37,712 nucleotides of DNA from Oscillatoriaceae cyanobacterium M33_DOE_052. Lineage in GTDB: Bacteria; Cyanobacteriota; Cyanobacteriia; Cyanobacteriales; Laspinemataceae. Positions 24,708 to 33,734 of the stretch are shown here, piece after piece. The position numbers and the translations under genes are program-made. Each line of letters opens with the position of its first letter. Within the stretch, counting starts at the first letter, position 1. Location: contig DVDU01000030.1 in NCBI GenBank assembly GCA_015296065.1, positions 1-37,712 of the forward strand, read 5' to 3'. The notes under the pieces were generated by a model. The model did not search any database. It saw only the letters and a program-made list of their open reading frames with translations, and was not told the DNA's origin.

Positions 24708-25730
24708 TTACAGCCGCAAGGTGTAAACAGCGGCTCCGAGTAATCCTACCTGGTCATTTAACACCAGGTGAACGGGTACTCGCTCTAATAGCCCACTGAC
24801 TCGCCCCTTGTCCCGAAATGCTTTCATAAAACGGTTTTCTTTTTCGATCAGGGGGAGGATTTTCGGGCCGATGCCTCCCGCCAGATATAACCCTCCATAG
24901 GGTAATAGTTTCAGAGCCATATTGCCCGCTTCGGCGCCATAGGCTTCGACGAAGATTTGCATCGCTCGATCGCACAGAGCATCGGCACCATCCAAAGCAG
25001 CGGCGGAGATTTCTGCTGCCTCGGTTTTCGGTGGCATAGAGTAACTAGCATCCTGTGAGCGCAAGGATTCATAAATTGGCACAATTCCCATGCCGGAAAC
25101 CACCCGCTCCACAGAAATGTGTTCTAGTCCGCTCCGACGCAAATATTGCCACACAAGCCATTCGTCATCATTGCGGGGGGCAAAGTCAACGTGACCCCCT
25201 TCTGAGGGGAAAACAACGTATTCATCAACCTGGCGTTTGACGTTGTGGCGCAAGATTAAAAATGCTTCTCCCAAACCTGTCCCCGCACCAATCACAGCGA
25301 TCGGTGCCCCCGGTTCGTGGTGCCCCGATTGCAGAGTGTAAATTTCCCCAGCGGATAGCCCCAGAACTCCATAACCCACCGCTTCAAAGTCATTAATTAG
25401 CTGCACTCGCGGGATATTTAACTCTTGTTCCAGTCGCTCCCTGGTCAAATACCAATCTAAATTAGTCAGGTGCGAGGTATTATTCAAGACTGGGCCAGCG
25501 ATCGCCAAACAAGCCTTTGCCGGTGCCCGGTTTGTCCCTAAAACCGCCGCCGCTTCCCCAAAAAACCGCTCTACTAAGGGCACCAAATCGGGAAACTCTC
25601 GACTAGAATAAAACCCCTCATACAGGTTTTTCATCTCAGAAGTCATTTGCCCCGGCTCGCCAGCCGATATCTCCACCAAACGCAACAGCGTCTTAGTCCC
25701 GCCTATATCCCCTGCTAGTATTAAAGTCAT
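24708..25730 (-). CDS. glk: Glucokinase
   Basis: Phosphorylates glucose to glucose 6-phosphate with ATP. A 340-residue protein from ATG 25730; a start at 25751 would add MTKDKSQ, which is translated TTGTCC-type repeat. It has the phosphate-binding [10 protein letters not shown] at the N-terminus, AGPV, the catalytic Asp in [10 protein letters not shown], the GAGTGLGEA loop and SEGGHVDF. This is the bacterial hexokinase-type glucokinase found in cyanobacteria. It lies upstream of yebC. Confidence 0.95.
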   Translation of the reverse strand: MTLILAGDIGGTKTLLRLVEISAGEPGQMTSEMKNLYEGFYSSREFPDLVPLVERFFGEAAAVLGTNRAPAKACLAIAGPVLNNTSHLTNLDWYLTRERLEQELNIPRVQLINDFEAVGYGVLGLSAGEIYTLQSGHHEPGAPIAVIGAGTGLGEAFLILRHNVKRQVDEYVVFPSEGGHVDFAPRNDDEWLVWQYLRRSGLEHISVERVVSGMGIVPIYESLRSQDASYSMPPKTEAAEISAAALDGADALCDRAMQIFVEAYGAEAGNMALKLLPYGGLYLAGGIGPKILPLIEKENRFMKAFRDKGRVSGLLERVPVHLVLNDQVGLLGAAVYTLRL

Positions 25731-25737
25731 CTGTGAT

Positions 25738-25836
25738 TTGTCCTTGGTCATTTGTCCTTGGTCATTTGTCCTTGGTCATTAGTCATTAGTCCTTTGTTAC
25801 CAGGGACTAAGGACAAGGGACTAATGACAAATGAGA
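25738..25836. repeat. TTGGTCATTTGTCC tandem repeats with a self-complementary half
   Basis: Units of TTGGTCATTTGTCC on the left and their inverted counterpart (GACTAATGACAAATG) on the right can fold into a hairpin between the phosphatase and glk genes. The right half encodes the last residues of the phosphatase. Confidence 0.7.
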
Positions 25837-26433
25837 AGTATCACTGTTGAGTTCCATTACCCACTTATCCCCATTGCGGACACACTTTGTCAAACTACAG
25901 AGGGAAGCACGCACCCACTCCGTATCGGGTGCCAACCCTTTCGCTGTTCCCTCCACTGACGCCCCATGTCCCACAAATAAGATATCTTCGGGAAATTCTG
26001 CCGTGAGAATTTGCGCGATTGCTCGCGTTCTCGCCGCGCAGTCGGCATCAGTTTCGGGATATTCTGGCACGATGCGCGATTGGTACTGGGCATCAATTCG
26101 GGGAAAAAGTTGCCGCAATTCATCGCGATCGCGTCTTTGGGGGGGCACCGGAAACCATTCCGGCGTCAGAAATTCACTCAAACCCGCTTCTAATTTCACC
26201 GGTAAATCCAGCAATTGCGCCACCTGACAAGCCGTCTGCACTGTGCGCAAAAACGGCGAAGCAAAGATATGGGCAATATTTTCCCCCGCCAAACGACAAG
26301 CTAAAGCTTTAGCTTGCTCTACGCCATCATCGGATAAAGGCGGATCATAGGGTAGTTCCGCCGTGTCGAACCACTCCGGATGCACAAAATCCAGCCGGTT
26401 GGCATGTCTCGCAATCCACACTGTTTGCCCCAT
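25807..26433 (-). CDS. Histidine phosphatase family protein
   Basis: A 208-residue member of the phosphoglycerate-mutase-like superfamily. The phosphate pocket is visible: IARHANR with the nucleophilic His9 (RHA instead of the usual RHG), FASPFLRTVQTA, an acidic GLSEFL, and FVGHGASV with the second His. Substrate unknown; members dephosphorylate sugars, proteins or small metabolites. The C-terminal TSHLSLVPCP is read from repeat DNA and was probably acquired after loss of the original stop. glk is next downstream on the same strand. Confidence 0.88.
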   Translation of the reverse strand: MGQTVWIARHANRLDFVHPEWFDTAELPYDPPLSDDGVEQAKALACRLAGENIAHIFASPFLRTVQTACQVAQLLDLPVKLEAGLSEFLTPEWFPVPPQRRDRDELRQLFPRIDAQYQSRIVPEYPETDADCAARTRAIAQILTAEFPEDILFVGHGASVEGTAKGLAPDTEWVRASLCSLTKCVRNGDKWVMELNSDTSHLSLVPCP

Positions 26434-26513
26434 CTACGTCCCCTGGTAATCTCACCGCCAATTTCTGCCTGCATATTATACTAAACCAGTCGCTACATGA
26501 GTCGATTTTGATA

Positions 26514-28223
26514 TCACTTCCCTAAACATTCCCCTGCCAATACCACAAATTTGTCATTCTCCCACACCATGCAGACCGCTGCTAACTGAGACAAAGCTGG
26601 CGTTTCTCCCCGCTGGAGCGTCGCCAAGCTGTTTTTCACCGTCATCACTACCTCATCTTGCGGGAATTTTTTCGCTTGATATTCTTCCAGCCACTCGTTT
26701 TCTTCAAAATAACTGGGAGTAAATGCGGCGCGGTCTAATAGCCAAAAATCAATGCCGTATTTGGCGATTAACTCCCGCATCGGGGCTGAGTCTGGGCTAT
26801 ATTGGGCTTGAATCACTGCCGCCGTGCGATCGCGAAATTCCCGGTAGTAACCCAAGTGATAGGGTATAGCATATTCCCGCCCCACTAATATAGAACGTTG
26901 GGTAAAGGTTGGCAAAAAGTGCCCTTCTTCGGCTATAGATGCAATCAGGATATCTTTGGGTTGCTGCTGAAAAAATTGGTAAAGTTCTATTTCTTTACCC
27001 GTTTTGTAGTAAGGACGGGGAAATTTAGAGACCGTGAGGGGGTATAATATTAACGCCGTGACGATTATCCCAGAGATAATTAACCCTTGGCGCGATTGCT
27101 GGCGCAGTTTGTCAGTAATGATAGCGATACATATCCCCGCTGCTAATCCTAGGACAATTTGCAGGGTGTGGGTGGTGTACCGCGATGGGAGATGGAGTGT
27201 GAATAGGAGAATGTGGGCAGCAAAAAAGAGGGTAAAAGCTGTGATGGTGATTTGGGGTAAAATGATGATATCATGGCTAATTTTTTTGGTCAAAGGAAAT
27301 GTTTGGCTATACCGCTGCACTAGGGGTAAGAGTAAGCCAAACCAACAGGCAACAGCCATGCGGTTGGGAAGGCAGCCGCTGCGGCGGGAAGATAGCCAAA
27401 ATTCGTCTAACCTATCTGTAAAAAACTCGCTCCTGCCACCAGACCAAAATTCTGGTAATTCTTTCGCCGCCGCCAGAGAAATTGTCGGGCCAAAATCGCT
27501 AGTTTGCCACACATAAGGCAACATCACTCCCAACGCCGTTACCAACCCGGCTAACTCAAACATCCCATTTCGCTTGAGCAACCCGGTTTCTAAAACGAGT
27601 TGCCTCTTTCTTAAACGAAGAAAACCGGTTTCTGACCACAGCAACCGCAAAGTTAAAATCCCGGCTTCCACCAAGACCGACTGGGGATAAAATAGTCCAG
27701 TCAGGATAATTGTCCCCAAACAAGGCAGCAACGAACCCTCCAGTAAAAACAGCAAAAAAGCCAAAAACAGCGGGTAAACAAAAGCTCTGGGAGTCGCCGA
27801 AGCTAAATCATCTTTCATCCACAAACTTTGATTGAGGATTAAACTCGCCATAAACCCCGCCATAGGCACAGGAAATAAGCGCATCGACAGGCGAAAAGTT
27901 AAAATCGTGGTCAAAATTCCCAAAGGCAGGGGCAGGAGCTTATTCAGTAAGAGCGGCGATATCCCCAAAATTGCCCCCAACTGATATAATTTTACATACC
28001 CTAGGGGTGCTACCGACTGAAAATAATCAGCAATCAAATCCCCCGGAAACAAACCAGGGACTAAAAACCGCTCCATCCAAAAAACGTGCTGTCTGGCATC
28101 ATCTTGTACCACATACTCACCATCAAAAGCCATCCGTAAAGCCAGTAGCCCATACACCACTGCCATTGTCAGGCTCAGCCACCACCAAAATCTCTGTTTA
28201 TCCCAGAATTTATTAATTTCCAT
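26514..28223 (-). CDS. GT-C-like polytopic membrane protein, paralog 1
   Basis: A 569-residue protein from ATG 28223; the frame continues to 28385 but those residues have no counterpart in the paralogs. It starts with a membrane helix, then D41-D42 in VVQDDARQHVFWM, followed by LFPGDLIADYFQSVAPLGY and about ten further helices. The C-terminal soluble part has QQQPKDILIAS, ILVGREYAIPYHLGYY and GIDFWLLDR. An acidic pair in the first external loop and many helices are the layout of GT-C glycosyltransferases; the specific family is unknown to me. A segment near residues 198-217 is encoded by a dispersed palindromic repeat. Divergent from the GT39-like gene, with a 176-bp shared promoter region. 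Confidence 0.75.
   Translation of the reverse strand: MEINKFWDKQRFWWWLSLTMAVVYGLLALRMAFDGEYVVQDDARQHVFWMERFLVPGLFPGDLIADYFQSVAPLGYVKLYQLGAILGISPLLLNKLLPLPLGILTTILTFRLSMRLFPVPMAGFMASLILNQSLWMKDDLASATPRAFVYPLFLAFLLFLLEGSLLPCLGTIILTGLFYPQSVLVEAGILTLRLLWSETGFLRLRKRQLVLETGLLKRNGMFELAGLVTALGVMLPYVWQTSDFGPTISLAAAKELPEFWSGGRSEFFTDRLDEFWLSSRRSGCLPNRMAVACWFGLLLPLVQRYSQTFPLTKKISHDIIILPQITITAFTLFFAAHILLFTLHLPSRYTTHTLQIVLGLAAGICIAIITDKLRQQSRQGLIISGIIVTALILYPLTVSKFPRPYYKTGKEIELYQFFQQQPKDILIASIAEEGHFLPTFTQRSILVGREYAIPYHLGYYREFRDRTAAVIQAQYSPDSAPMRELIAKYGIDFWLLDRAAFTPSYFEENEWLEEYQAKKFPQDEVVMTVKNSLATLQRGETPALSQLAAVCMVWENDKFVVLAGECLGK
27576..27634. repeat. AAACCCGGTTTCT element inside a coding region
   Basis: Two AACC(C)GGTTTCT motifs lie about 40 bp apart within GT-C-like paralog 1. 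Translated in frame they give ETGFLRLRKRQLVLETGLL. The other two paralogs lack this segment. Same motif as at 8771 and 23781. Confidence 0.65.
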
Positions 28224-28286
28224 AGCAATTTTAGGGTGGGCCAACCCACCGAGACCGCTTTCCTGACCAAAAATCATTATATGGGT

Positions 28287-28315
28287 TTTTGCCCACCGTC
28301 TCATAATGGTATAAT
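28287..28315 (+). promoter_or_regulatory. Possible promoter of the GT39-like gene
   Basis: A consensus TATAAT at 28310-28315 with a poor -35 (TTTTGC at 28287-28292, 17 bp away). The predicted transcript start would be near 28322, some 80 bases before ATG 28400. Confidence 0.4.
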
Positions 28316-28399
28316 ACATTTTGGCGGGCAATCGGCAAGGTTTCCCGATCGACCAACCGGGGCGGGTGGTAACGCCCCACATCAAGGACTAATGGAGCA

Positions 28400-29974
28400 A
28401 TGACAATTCGGGCAAGATTTTGGCAAAATTGGCAGCAATGGAACTGGTGGCGGTTGTTACTGATAATTGTCTTGGCATTAGGAATATGCTTTCGTTTAGT
28501 CAACCTCGATCGCAAAGTTTACTGGGAAGACGAAGCCGCCACCTCCTTGCGTATATCCGGCTATTCCAAAATCGAATTCGTCGAGCAAACCTACAACGCC
28601 CCACCCATTACCGTCGGCGAGTTGCGGCAAAAATACCTCACCCCCAACCCCAGCAAAAACCTCGGCGATACCCTCCAAGTCCTCATGGGAAAAGCCGAAC
28701 ATACCCCATTATATTACCTCCTTGCCCGATTTTGGGCGCAATTAGTAGGCAGTTCCCCCGCAGAAATGCGCTTGCTTCCCGCCTTAATTAGTCTCTGGGC
28801 ATTTCCCGCCATGTATTGGCTATGTCTAGAATTATTTGCCTCCCCATTAATTGCCGCGATCGCCGTAGCTCTCATCGCCGTATCCCCCCTCCATATCCTC
28901 TACGCCCAAGAAGCCAGACAATACAGCCTCTGGATCGTCACAATTTTAGTCTCCACTGCCCAGCTCTTGCGTGCCTTGCACGTGCAAACTAAAGCCAGTT
29001 GGATAATTTACGCTTTAACGGTCATTTGGGGACTTTATTCTCACTTATTTTACCTATTCATTGCCTTATCCCACGGCATATATGTGTTAATTTTAACTAT
29101 TAAACGGTCAACCCATCAATTAGTTAACTACCTGGTGGCTTCTACTGCTGCCCTAGGGGCATTTATCCCCTGGCTCTTGGCTTTATTCAATTATGCTAAC
29201 ACATCTCCCTACTGGCAAAGCATCAATAAAGCATTAGGGCGAGAAATCTCTCTATTAGAGCTGTTGGATCGGTGGTTGCGCAACGTCAATCGCATATTTC
29301 ACGATGCCGATTTAGGTTTAGCTAATCTCATTTTATTTTTATTTGCTGCTGGAGCCATCTATTTTGTCTGTCGTCACGCGCCACCCCAGATTTGGTGGTT
29401 AATTTTAACTTTATTTGGCGTCACGGCTTTAGTTTTAGTCTTGCCAGATTTAATTATAGGAGGGCAGCGCTCTGTGCGCACCCGGTATTTGATACCCTGC
29501 GCTTTAAGCATCCAGCTAGCTGTAGCTTATTTAATCGCCATTCAGCTTACCATATCCCAGCGCATTTGGCAACAAAGAATCTGGCGACTTGTCCTCACGG
29601 TGTTAATTCTCGCGGGGGTGGTTTCTGGGGCAATTACGGCTCAAGCGGAATCAGCTTGGAGTAAGGATATAAATACCACAAAGTATTATCCTAGAATGGC
29701 TCGGGCAATTAATGCCGCTGGGGCACCTTTGGTGATTACCGATGGTGAGGAAACCAATATTTTATCCCTCACTTATTTGCTCAACCCAGAGGTAAAAATT
29801 CAGTTCCTGAAGTTGCCCCATCCCATCTCTCCTCTTGATTTCCGGGCAAATCAGATATTTTTGCTCGATGCTTCCCAGGAGTTGCGCAACCAATTGCAAC
29901 AGGAGCAGCATATCACTTTAGACGCAATTGTGGATACAAGAAAGGCTAATTTGTGGCTGGTAAAAGGCTCGTAG
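28400..29974 (+). CDS. Glycosyltransferase family 39-like membrane protein
   Basis: A 524-residue protein with about ten hydrophobic helices. After helix 1 it has YWEDEAATSLRISGYS, the acidic EDEA-type motif in the first external loop that in PMT/ArnT-type (GT39, GT83) enzymes holds the catalytic acid and metal. ALIAVSPLHILYAQEARQYSL is the next conserved block, with the AQEAR motif common in this family. A short C-terminal extracytoplasmic domain follows. Such enzymes move a sugar from a polyprenyl-phosphate donor to protein, lipid or polysaccharide on the outer face of the membrane. It stands between the three paralogs, convergent with paralog 3 and divergent from paralog 1. Confidence 0.85.
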   Translation: MTIRARFWQNWQQWNWWRLLLIIVLALGICFRLVNLDRKVYWEDEAATSLRISGYSKIEFVEQTYNAPPITVGELRQKYLTPNPSKNLGDTLQVLMGKAEHTPLYYLLARFWAQLVGSSPAEMRLLPALISLWAFPAMYWLCLELFASPLIAAIAVALIAVSPLHILYAQEARQYSLWIVTILVSTAQLLRALHVQTKASWIIYALTVIWGLYSHLFYLFIALSHGIYVLILTIKRSTHQLVNYLVASTAALGAFIPWLLALFNYANTSPYWQSINKALGREISLLELLDRWLRNVNRIFHDADLGLANLILFLFAAGAIYFVCRHAPPQIWWLILTLFGVTALVLVLPDLIIGGQRSVRTRYLIPCALSIQLAVAYLIAIQLTISQRIWQQRIWRLVLTVLILAGVVSGAITAQAESAWSKDINTTKYYPRMARAINAAGAPLVITDGEETNILSLTYLLNPEVKIQFLKLPHPISPLDFRANQIFLLDASQELRNQLQQEQHITLDAIVDTRKANLWLVKGS

Positions 29975-30015
29975 TTGGGCTTTAGCCCTCTTTATTGGGG
30001 TTATTTTTTGGGGCT

Positions 30016-30043
30016 GTAGGGGTGATTCGCGAATCACCCCTAC
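30016..30043. terminator. Perfect 28-bp palindrome between convergent genes
   Basis: GTAGGGGTGATTCG followed directly by its complement; no loop. It sits between the GT39-like gene and paralog 3, which converge, and probably acts as a two-way terminator or is a mobile palindromic repeat. A GTAGTTGGGCTTTAGCCC unit adjoins it at about 29972. Confidence 0.65.
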
Positions 30044-30059
30044 GACAAACCTACTCTCT

Positions 30060-31883
30060 CTAAAATCTTTTAGCGATACATTCGGCTTGGAGAATGGTAA
30101 AGCGACTGGTTTGCAAAACTGTACAATATGGGGCGGCGGCGGCTAAGGCGGGGGTGATACCTTGAGTCAGGTTGGCTATGGCTTCGTTAGCAATATCATC
30201 ATACTGCATTATCCACCGATCGCGCCCCAAATAACCCCCCTCAAATGCTCCCGCCTCCACCAGCCAAAAGTCTATGCCCTGCTGTTCAATAAAACTGCGT
30301 AACTTTGCCCCATCTGGGGTGTAATGTGCTGCCAATAACTCCTGGGTACGTTGCCGCATTTGGCGGTAATATCCCTGATGATAAGGCACCGGATAACCTT
30401 CGCTCCCCACAAAGAGCGATCGCTCACTGAACACCGGGATATTATTCATCTCCATCGCCACCGAAGCAATAGAAATATCCTTCGGTTGCGCCGCGAAAAA
30501 CTCATACACCTCTGGCGCCGTCCCCACAATATAATCAGTCCTGGGAAACCTTTTTAACCAAGTCGGCTCCAGCATCACCCCCACCAACAAAAACAGCGCC
30601 AAACTCACCCCCAAAACCCGCTGCAATTGCGGCAAAAACTCCAATGCCACAAATCCCCGCGCTGGTTCTTCTTCTTTACCGATTTTGACCCCATTTAACC
30701 ATTGCTCCGGCAAATAGCGGTGATTTTTCCCCGCATTCTCCGCCCAATAAAACAGCGCATCAATTATCGTAGCAAAAGCAATCCCCGCCGCCACCGCCGT
30801 CACAAACCGCAAACTATGCTCCGTATAACGACTGGGCAAATGCAGGCGGAACAAAAACCCATGCGCCACAAAAAACATCACCAAAGATGCCAGCGTCACA
30901 TCCAGCAGTAACCGCCCTTTTTGCAGCACCTTAAACAGAGGAAAAGCCGCCGGAAACAGCAGCGGTAACACTAAAAAGCACGTCGCCACTGTGGGTAAAA
31001 TCGTGCCAAAACGAGGCACCATGCCACTACGTTGCCCCGTAAACCAAAAATCTTGGGGATATTTGCTGAAAAAATTAAACTCACCCCTGGGCAAAAACTC
31101 CTGTAAATTCCGCGCCTCCGCCGCCGTAAACACCGGACCATATACGTTAGATTTCAACGCATACAATAACATCACCAAAAAAGCCGCAATTAAACAGACA
31201 AACACAAACCGCAGTTCTGCCATAGGCAGGGAAACTTGCCACCGCCAACCAGAGAGCTTCACCACTTGTAAAATGAGCATCACCACCGCGATAAATACCC
31301 CTTGGGGATAAAACAGCCCCAGCAGCCCGATCGTCACACAACTGCCAGCTAAATTTCGGCGCAACAAATAATATAAAAACGCCCCAAACAAAGGATAAAT
31401 AAACGCCACCGCCGTCGCCGAAACCACATCATCCCGCATCCACATATAATGATTCATCAGCAGACCGGAAATAAAAGCCGCCACCGGCACCGGAAATAAC
31501 TGCATCGTCACCGCAAAACAGTAAGCAGTAGTGATCAAACCCAGCACTGGCGGTAACAGCTTGCTCAGCAGCACAGGCGCAATCCCCAACTTCGCCATCA
31601 ACCAATATAAACCCGTATATCCCCACGGTGCCACAGTTTGAAAATAATCCGCCATTAAATCCCCCGGAAATAACCCCGGGTCGATAAACCGCTGCATCCA
31701 AAACACATGCTGTCGCGCATCATCTTGGATGACATACTCACCGCTAAAGGCTCGCTGCAACACCAAAAAGCCGTAAACCACCGCCAACGTCATATTTAAA
31801 CTAAACCAAAATATCACCCTCCCTTTGGAAGATTTATCCGCCGGTGCCGTGATAAATTGGCGTAACCGCTTAATTGCTTGCAT
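30060..31883 (-). CDS. GT-C-like polytopic membrane protein, paralog 3
   Basis: A 607-residue paralog of the proteins at 26514 and 31870. Helix 1 is followed by D54-D55 in VIQDDARQHVFWM, then LFPGDLMADYFQTVAPWGY and MWMRDDVVSATAVAF, about ten helices, and a C-terminal part with AAQPKDISIASVAME, LFVGSEGYPVPYHQGYYRQM and GIDFWLVEAGAF. Cysteines in APYCTVL and QAECIAKRF match those of the other two. A charged loop of about 40 residues (RYLPEQWLNGVKIGKEEE) is unique to it. Its start overlaps the end of paralog 2 by 14 bp, so the two are translationally coupled and may act together. Confidence 0.75.
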   Translation of the reverse strand: MQAIKRLRQFITAPADKSSKGRVIFWFSLNMTLAVVYGFLVLQRAFSGEYVIQDDARQHVFWMQRFIDPGLFPGDLMADYFQTVAPWGYTGLYWLMAKLGIAPVLLSKLLPPVLGLITTAYCFAVTMQLFPVPVAAFISGLLMNHYMWMRDDVVSATAVAFIYPLFGAFLYYLLRRNLAGSCVTIGLLGLFYPQGVFIAVVMLILQVVKLSGWRWQVSLPMAELRFVFVCLIAAFLVMLLYALKSNVYGPVFTAAEARNLQEFLPRGEFNFFSKYPQDFWFTGQRSGMVPRFGTILPTVATCFLVLPLLFPAAFPLFKVLQKGRLLLDVTLASLVMFFVAHGFLFRLHLPSRYTEHSLRFVTAVAAGIAFATIIDALFYWAENAGKNHRYLPEQWLNGVKIGKEEEPARGFVALEFLPQLQRVLGVSLALFLLVGVMLEPTWLKRFPRTDYIVGTAPEVYEFFAAQPKDISIASVAMEMNNIPVFSERSLFVGSEGYPVPYHQGYYRQMRQRTQELLAAHYTPDGAKLRSFIEQQGIDFWLVEAGAFEGGYLGRDRWIMQYDDIANEAIANLTQGITPALAAAAPYCTVLQTSRFTILQAECIAKRF

Positions 31884-33543
31884 TGGACTCCGTGCTGCTC
31901 CCCTTCATAATACAATCTGCCGCCATGATAGTATAATCCCCCGCGTTTAAAATTGTGCAACCGGCTTGCAGCGATGCCAGTGCGGGAGTCACCCCCCCCT
32001 GCAATGTCGCCACAGCTTCCCCCGCCACTGGTTGATACTGCTGCAACCAGGTATTTTCCGCCAGATACTCCGGTGTAAAAGCATTTCTATCCAGCAACCA
32101 GAAATCTACCCCATACTTGCGGATAAAGTTTTGCACCGTCGTCAAGTCAGGGGTATATTGTGCTGCAATCAAATTTGTCGCTCTCTGGCGAAACTCCTGC
32201 ACATAAGCCTGATGATAGGAAATGCCATATTCCCGGCTTACCAAAATCTTTCGCCCCGAGAAAGTGGGGATATTATTCGCCGCATCCGATAAAGAAGCAA
32301 TCAAAATATCTTTCGGTTGCTGCTGAAAAAATTCATAAATTGTTGGGTCTTTAATCACCCGGTAACTCGTGCGGGGGAAACTACTATCTAGATGAGGATA
32401 CAACAGCAACAACCCCAACAGCAACCACCCCAGAGGCAGCCACTTTTTCGCCCGCCAAATTTTATCCCAAACAATAGCCGTCACCATCCCCGCCGCCAAA
32501 GCCATCACCACCCGCAAACTGAGATTAGTAAACCGACTCGGCAAATAGAGTTTAAATAGCAGCAAATGCGCCAGAACAAACCACCCCGTAGAGGTAATGA
32601 TAATGGCCGAGAAAATGCGAATTTTTTCCGTGACCATTCCTGCCAAAGGAAACCGCGATTTTTGCTGCAACAGCCAAGGCAAACATAACCCCACCCAAAT
32701 CAACGGCGGCATCAACAAAGGTAGCCAACCACTGCGCGAACCAGTCAGCCAAAACAGGAAAGGATTATCATCAAAAAAATAATTCCTACCTCCCGGCAAA
32801 AATTCCGGCATTTCCCGCGCTGCTGCCCCCGATACCAACGAACCATATGCAGAAGGTTCCATCGCATATCCCAGCATCACCACCACCGCCAAACCTAAAC
32901 TAGCTAATCCGAGGAAATCTAGATTCAGCTTTTGCTTTTGGCTCACCAACATTTGCCAAAATAAAATTCCTGATGCCAGCAGCACACAAGTGGGGTAAAA
33001 TCCCCCCATCAAACCAATAGATATGAGCAATGGCAGCCACCGGCGCTGTAGCCAATAATACAAAAAAGCCACAAATAGAGGATAAGCAAAAGCTCTGGGA
33101 GTAGCAGAGACTAAATCAAAACCCATCCACAAACTTTGATTCAGCAACACCGCCGCCGCGAACCCCGCAAAAGGCACTGGCAACAACTCTAAACAGAGCT
33201 GAAAGCAATAAAATGTAGTAATCAACCCTAGCACCAAGGGGAGCAGTTTATTAAATAGGAAAGGCTCCACCCCCAACCCGGCCATTACTTGATATAGTGC
33301 CTTGTAACCACCGGTTGCCACGGACTGAAAATAATCCGTGATGAAATCATCGGGGAATAATTCTGGGTCGAGAAATCGCTGCATCCAAAACACATGCTGT
33401 CTTGCATCATCCTGCACCACATAGGCGGTTTTAAATGCTTTCTGCATAGCCATGCTGCCATAAATTACGGCAAAAGTCAAGCTGCCAATCAACCAGAATA
33501 GGTGTTTTTTGTCCTTGGTCATTGGTGATTTGTCCTTGGTCAT
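31870..33543 (-). CDS. GT-C-like polytopic membrane protein, paralog 2
   Basis: A 557-residue protein; the first seven codons (MTKDKSP) are repeat-derived, and ATG 33522 is an equally good start. Counting from 33543, D45-D46 lie in VVQDDARQHVFWM after the first helix; then come LFPDDFITDYFQSVATGGY, NQSLWMGFDLVSATPRAFAY and LPSRFTNLSLRVVMALAAG. The C-terminal part has QQQPKDILIASLSDA, ILVSREYGISYHQAY and GVDFWLLDRNAF, and the cysteines of AGCTIL and ADCIMKG. The shared blocks with the other two paralogs span the whole length, so the family is one conserved unit. Upstream is a UPF0104-like gene, downstream paralog 3. Confidence 0.75.
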   Translation of the reverse strand: MTKDKSPMTKDKKHLFWLIGSLTFAVIYGSMAMQKAFKTAYVVQDDARQHVFWMQRFLDPELFPDDFITDYFQSVATGGYKALYQVMAGLGVEPFLFNKLLPLVLGLITTFYCFQLCLELLPVPFAGFAAAVLLNQSLWMGFDLVSATPRAFAYPLFVAFLYYWLQRRWLPLLISIGLMGGFYPTCVLLASGILFWQMLVSQKQKLNLDFLGLASLGLAVVVMLGYAMEPSAYGSLVSGAAAREMPEFLPGGRNYFFDDNPFLFWLTGSRSGWLPLLMPPLIWVGLCLPWLLQQKSRFPLAGMVTEKIRIFSAIIITSTGWFVLAHLLLFKLYLPSRFTNLSLRVVMALAAGMVTAIVWDKIWRAKKWLPLGWLLLGLLLLYPHLDSSFPRTSYRVIKDPTIYEFFQQQPKDILIASLSDAANNIPTFSGRKILVSREYGISYHQAYVQEFRQRATNLIAAQYTPDLTTVQNFIRKYGVDFWLLDRNAFTPEYLAENTWLQQYQPVAGEAVATLQGGVTPALASLQAGCTILNAGDYTIMAADCIMKGSSTESNASN

Positions 33544-33568
33544 TGGTTTTTTCTAATATATCACTTGG

Positions 33569-33627
33569 TAGGGGCACGGCATCATCAAATCCTCGGATTG
33601 ACGAAAAATCTCAATAACGCCGTGCCC
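33569..33627. repeat. GGGCACGGC inverted-repeat element, copy 2
   Basis: Starts TAGGGGCACGGCATCATC and ends AACGCCGTGCCC; about 59 bp. Followed at 33672 by a second copy. Confidence 0.8.
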
Positions 33628-33671
33628 ATCCGGTTTGGGGTTTTGGCGGTAATTCGTGATTCATTCGTGGG

Positions 33672-33734
33672 GTTGGGCACGGCATTATTTATCTCTCGGT
33701 TTGATGAACAATCTTGATGACGCCGTGCCCCTAC
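33672..33734. repeat. GGGCACGGC inverted-repeat element, copy 3
   Basis: Starts GTTGGGCACGGCATTATTT and ends GACGCCGTGCCCCTAC. Its right end supplies the stop codon of the UPF0104-like gene (CTA at 33731-33733), so the element reaches into coding sequence. Confidence 0.8.

Noticed and set aside
28224-28385. 54-residue N-terminal extension of GT-C-like paralog 1
   Set aside because: No equivalent in the two paralogs; it covers the divergent promoter region, including a TATAAT.
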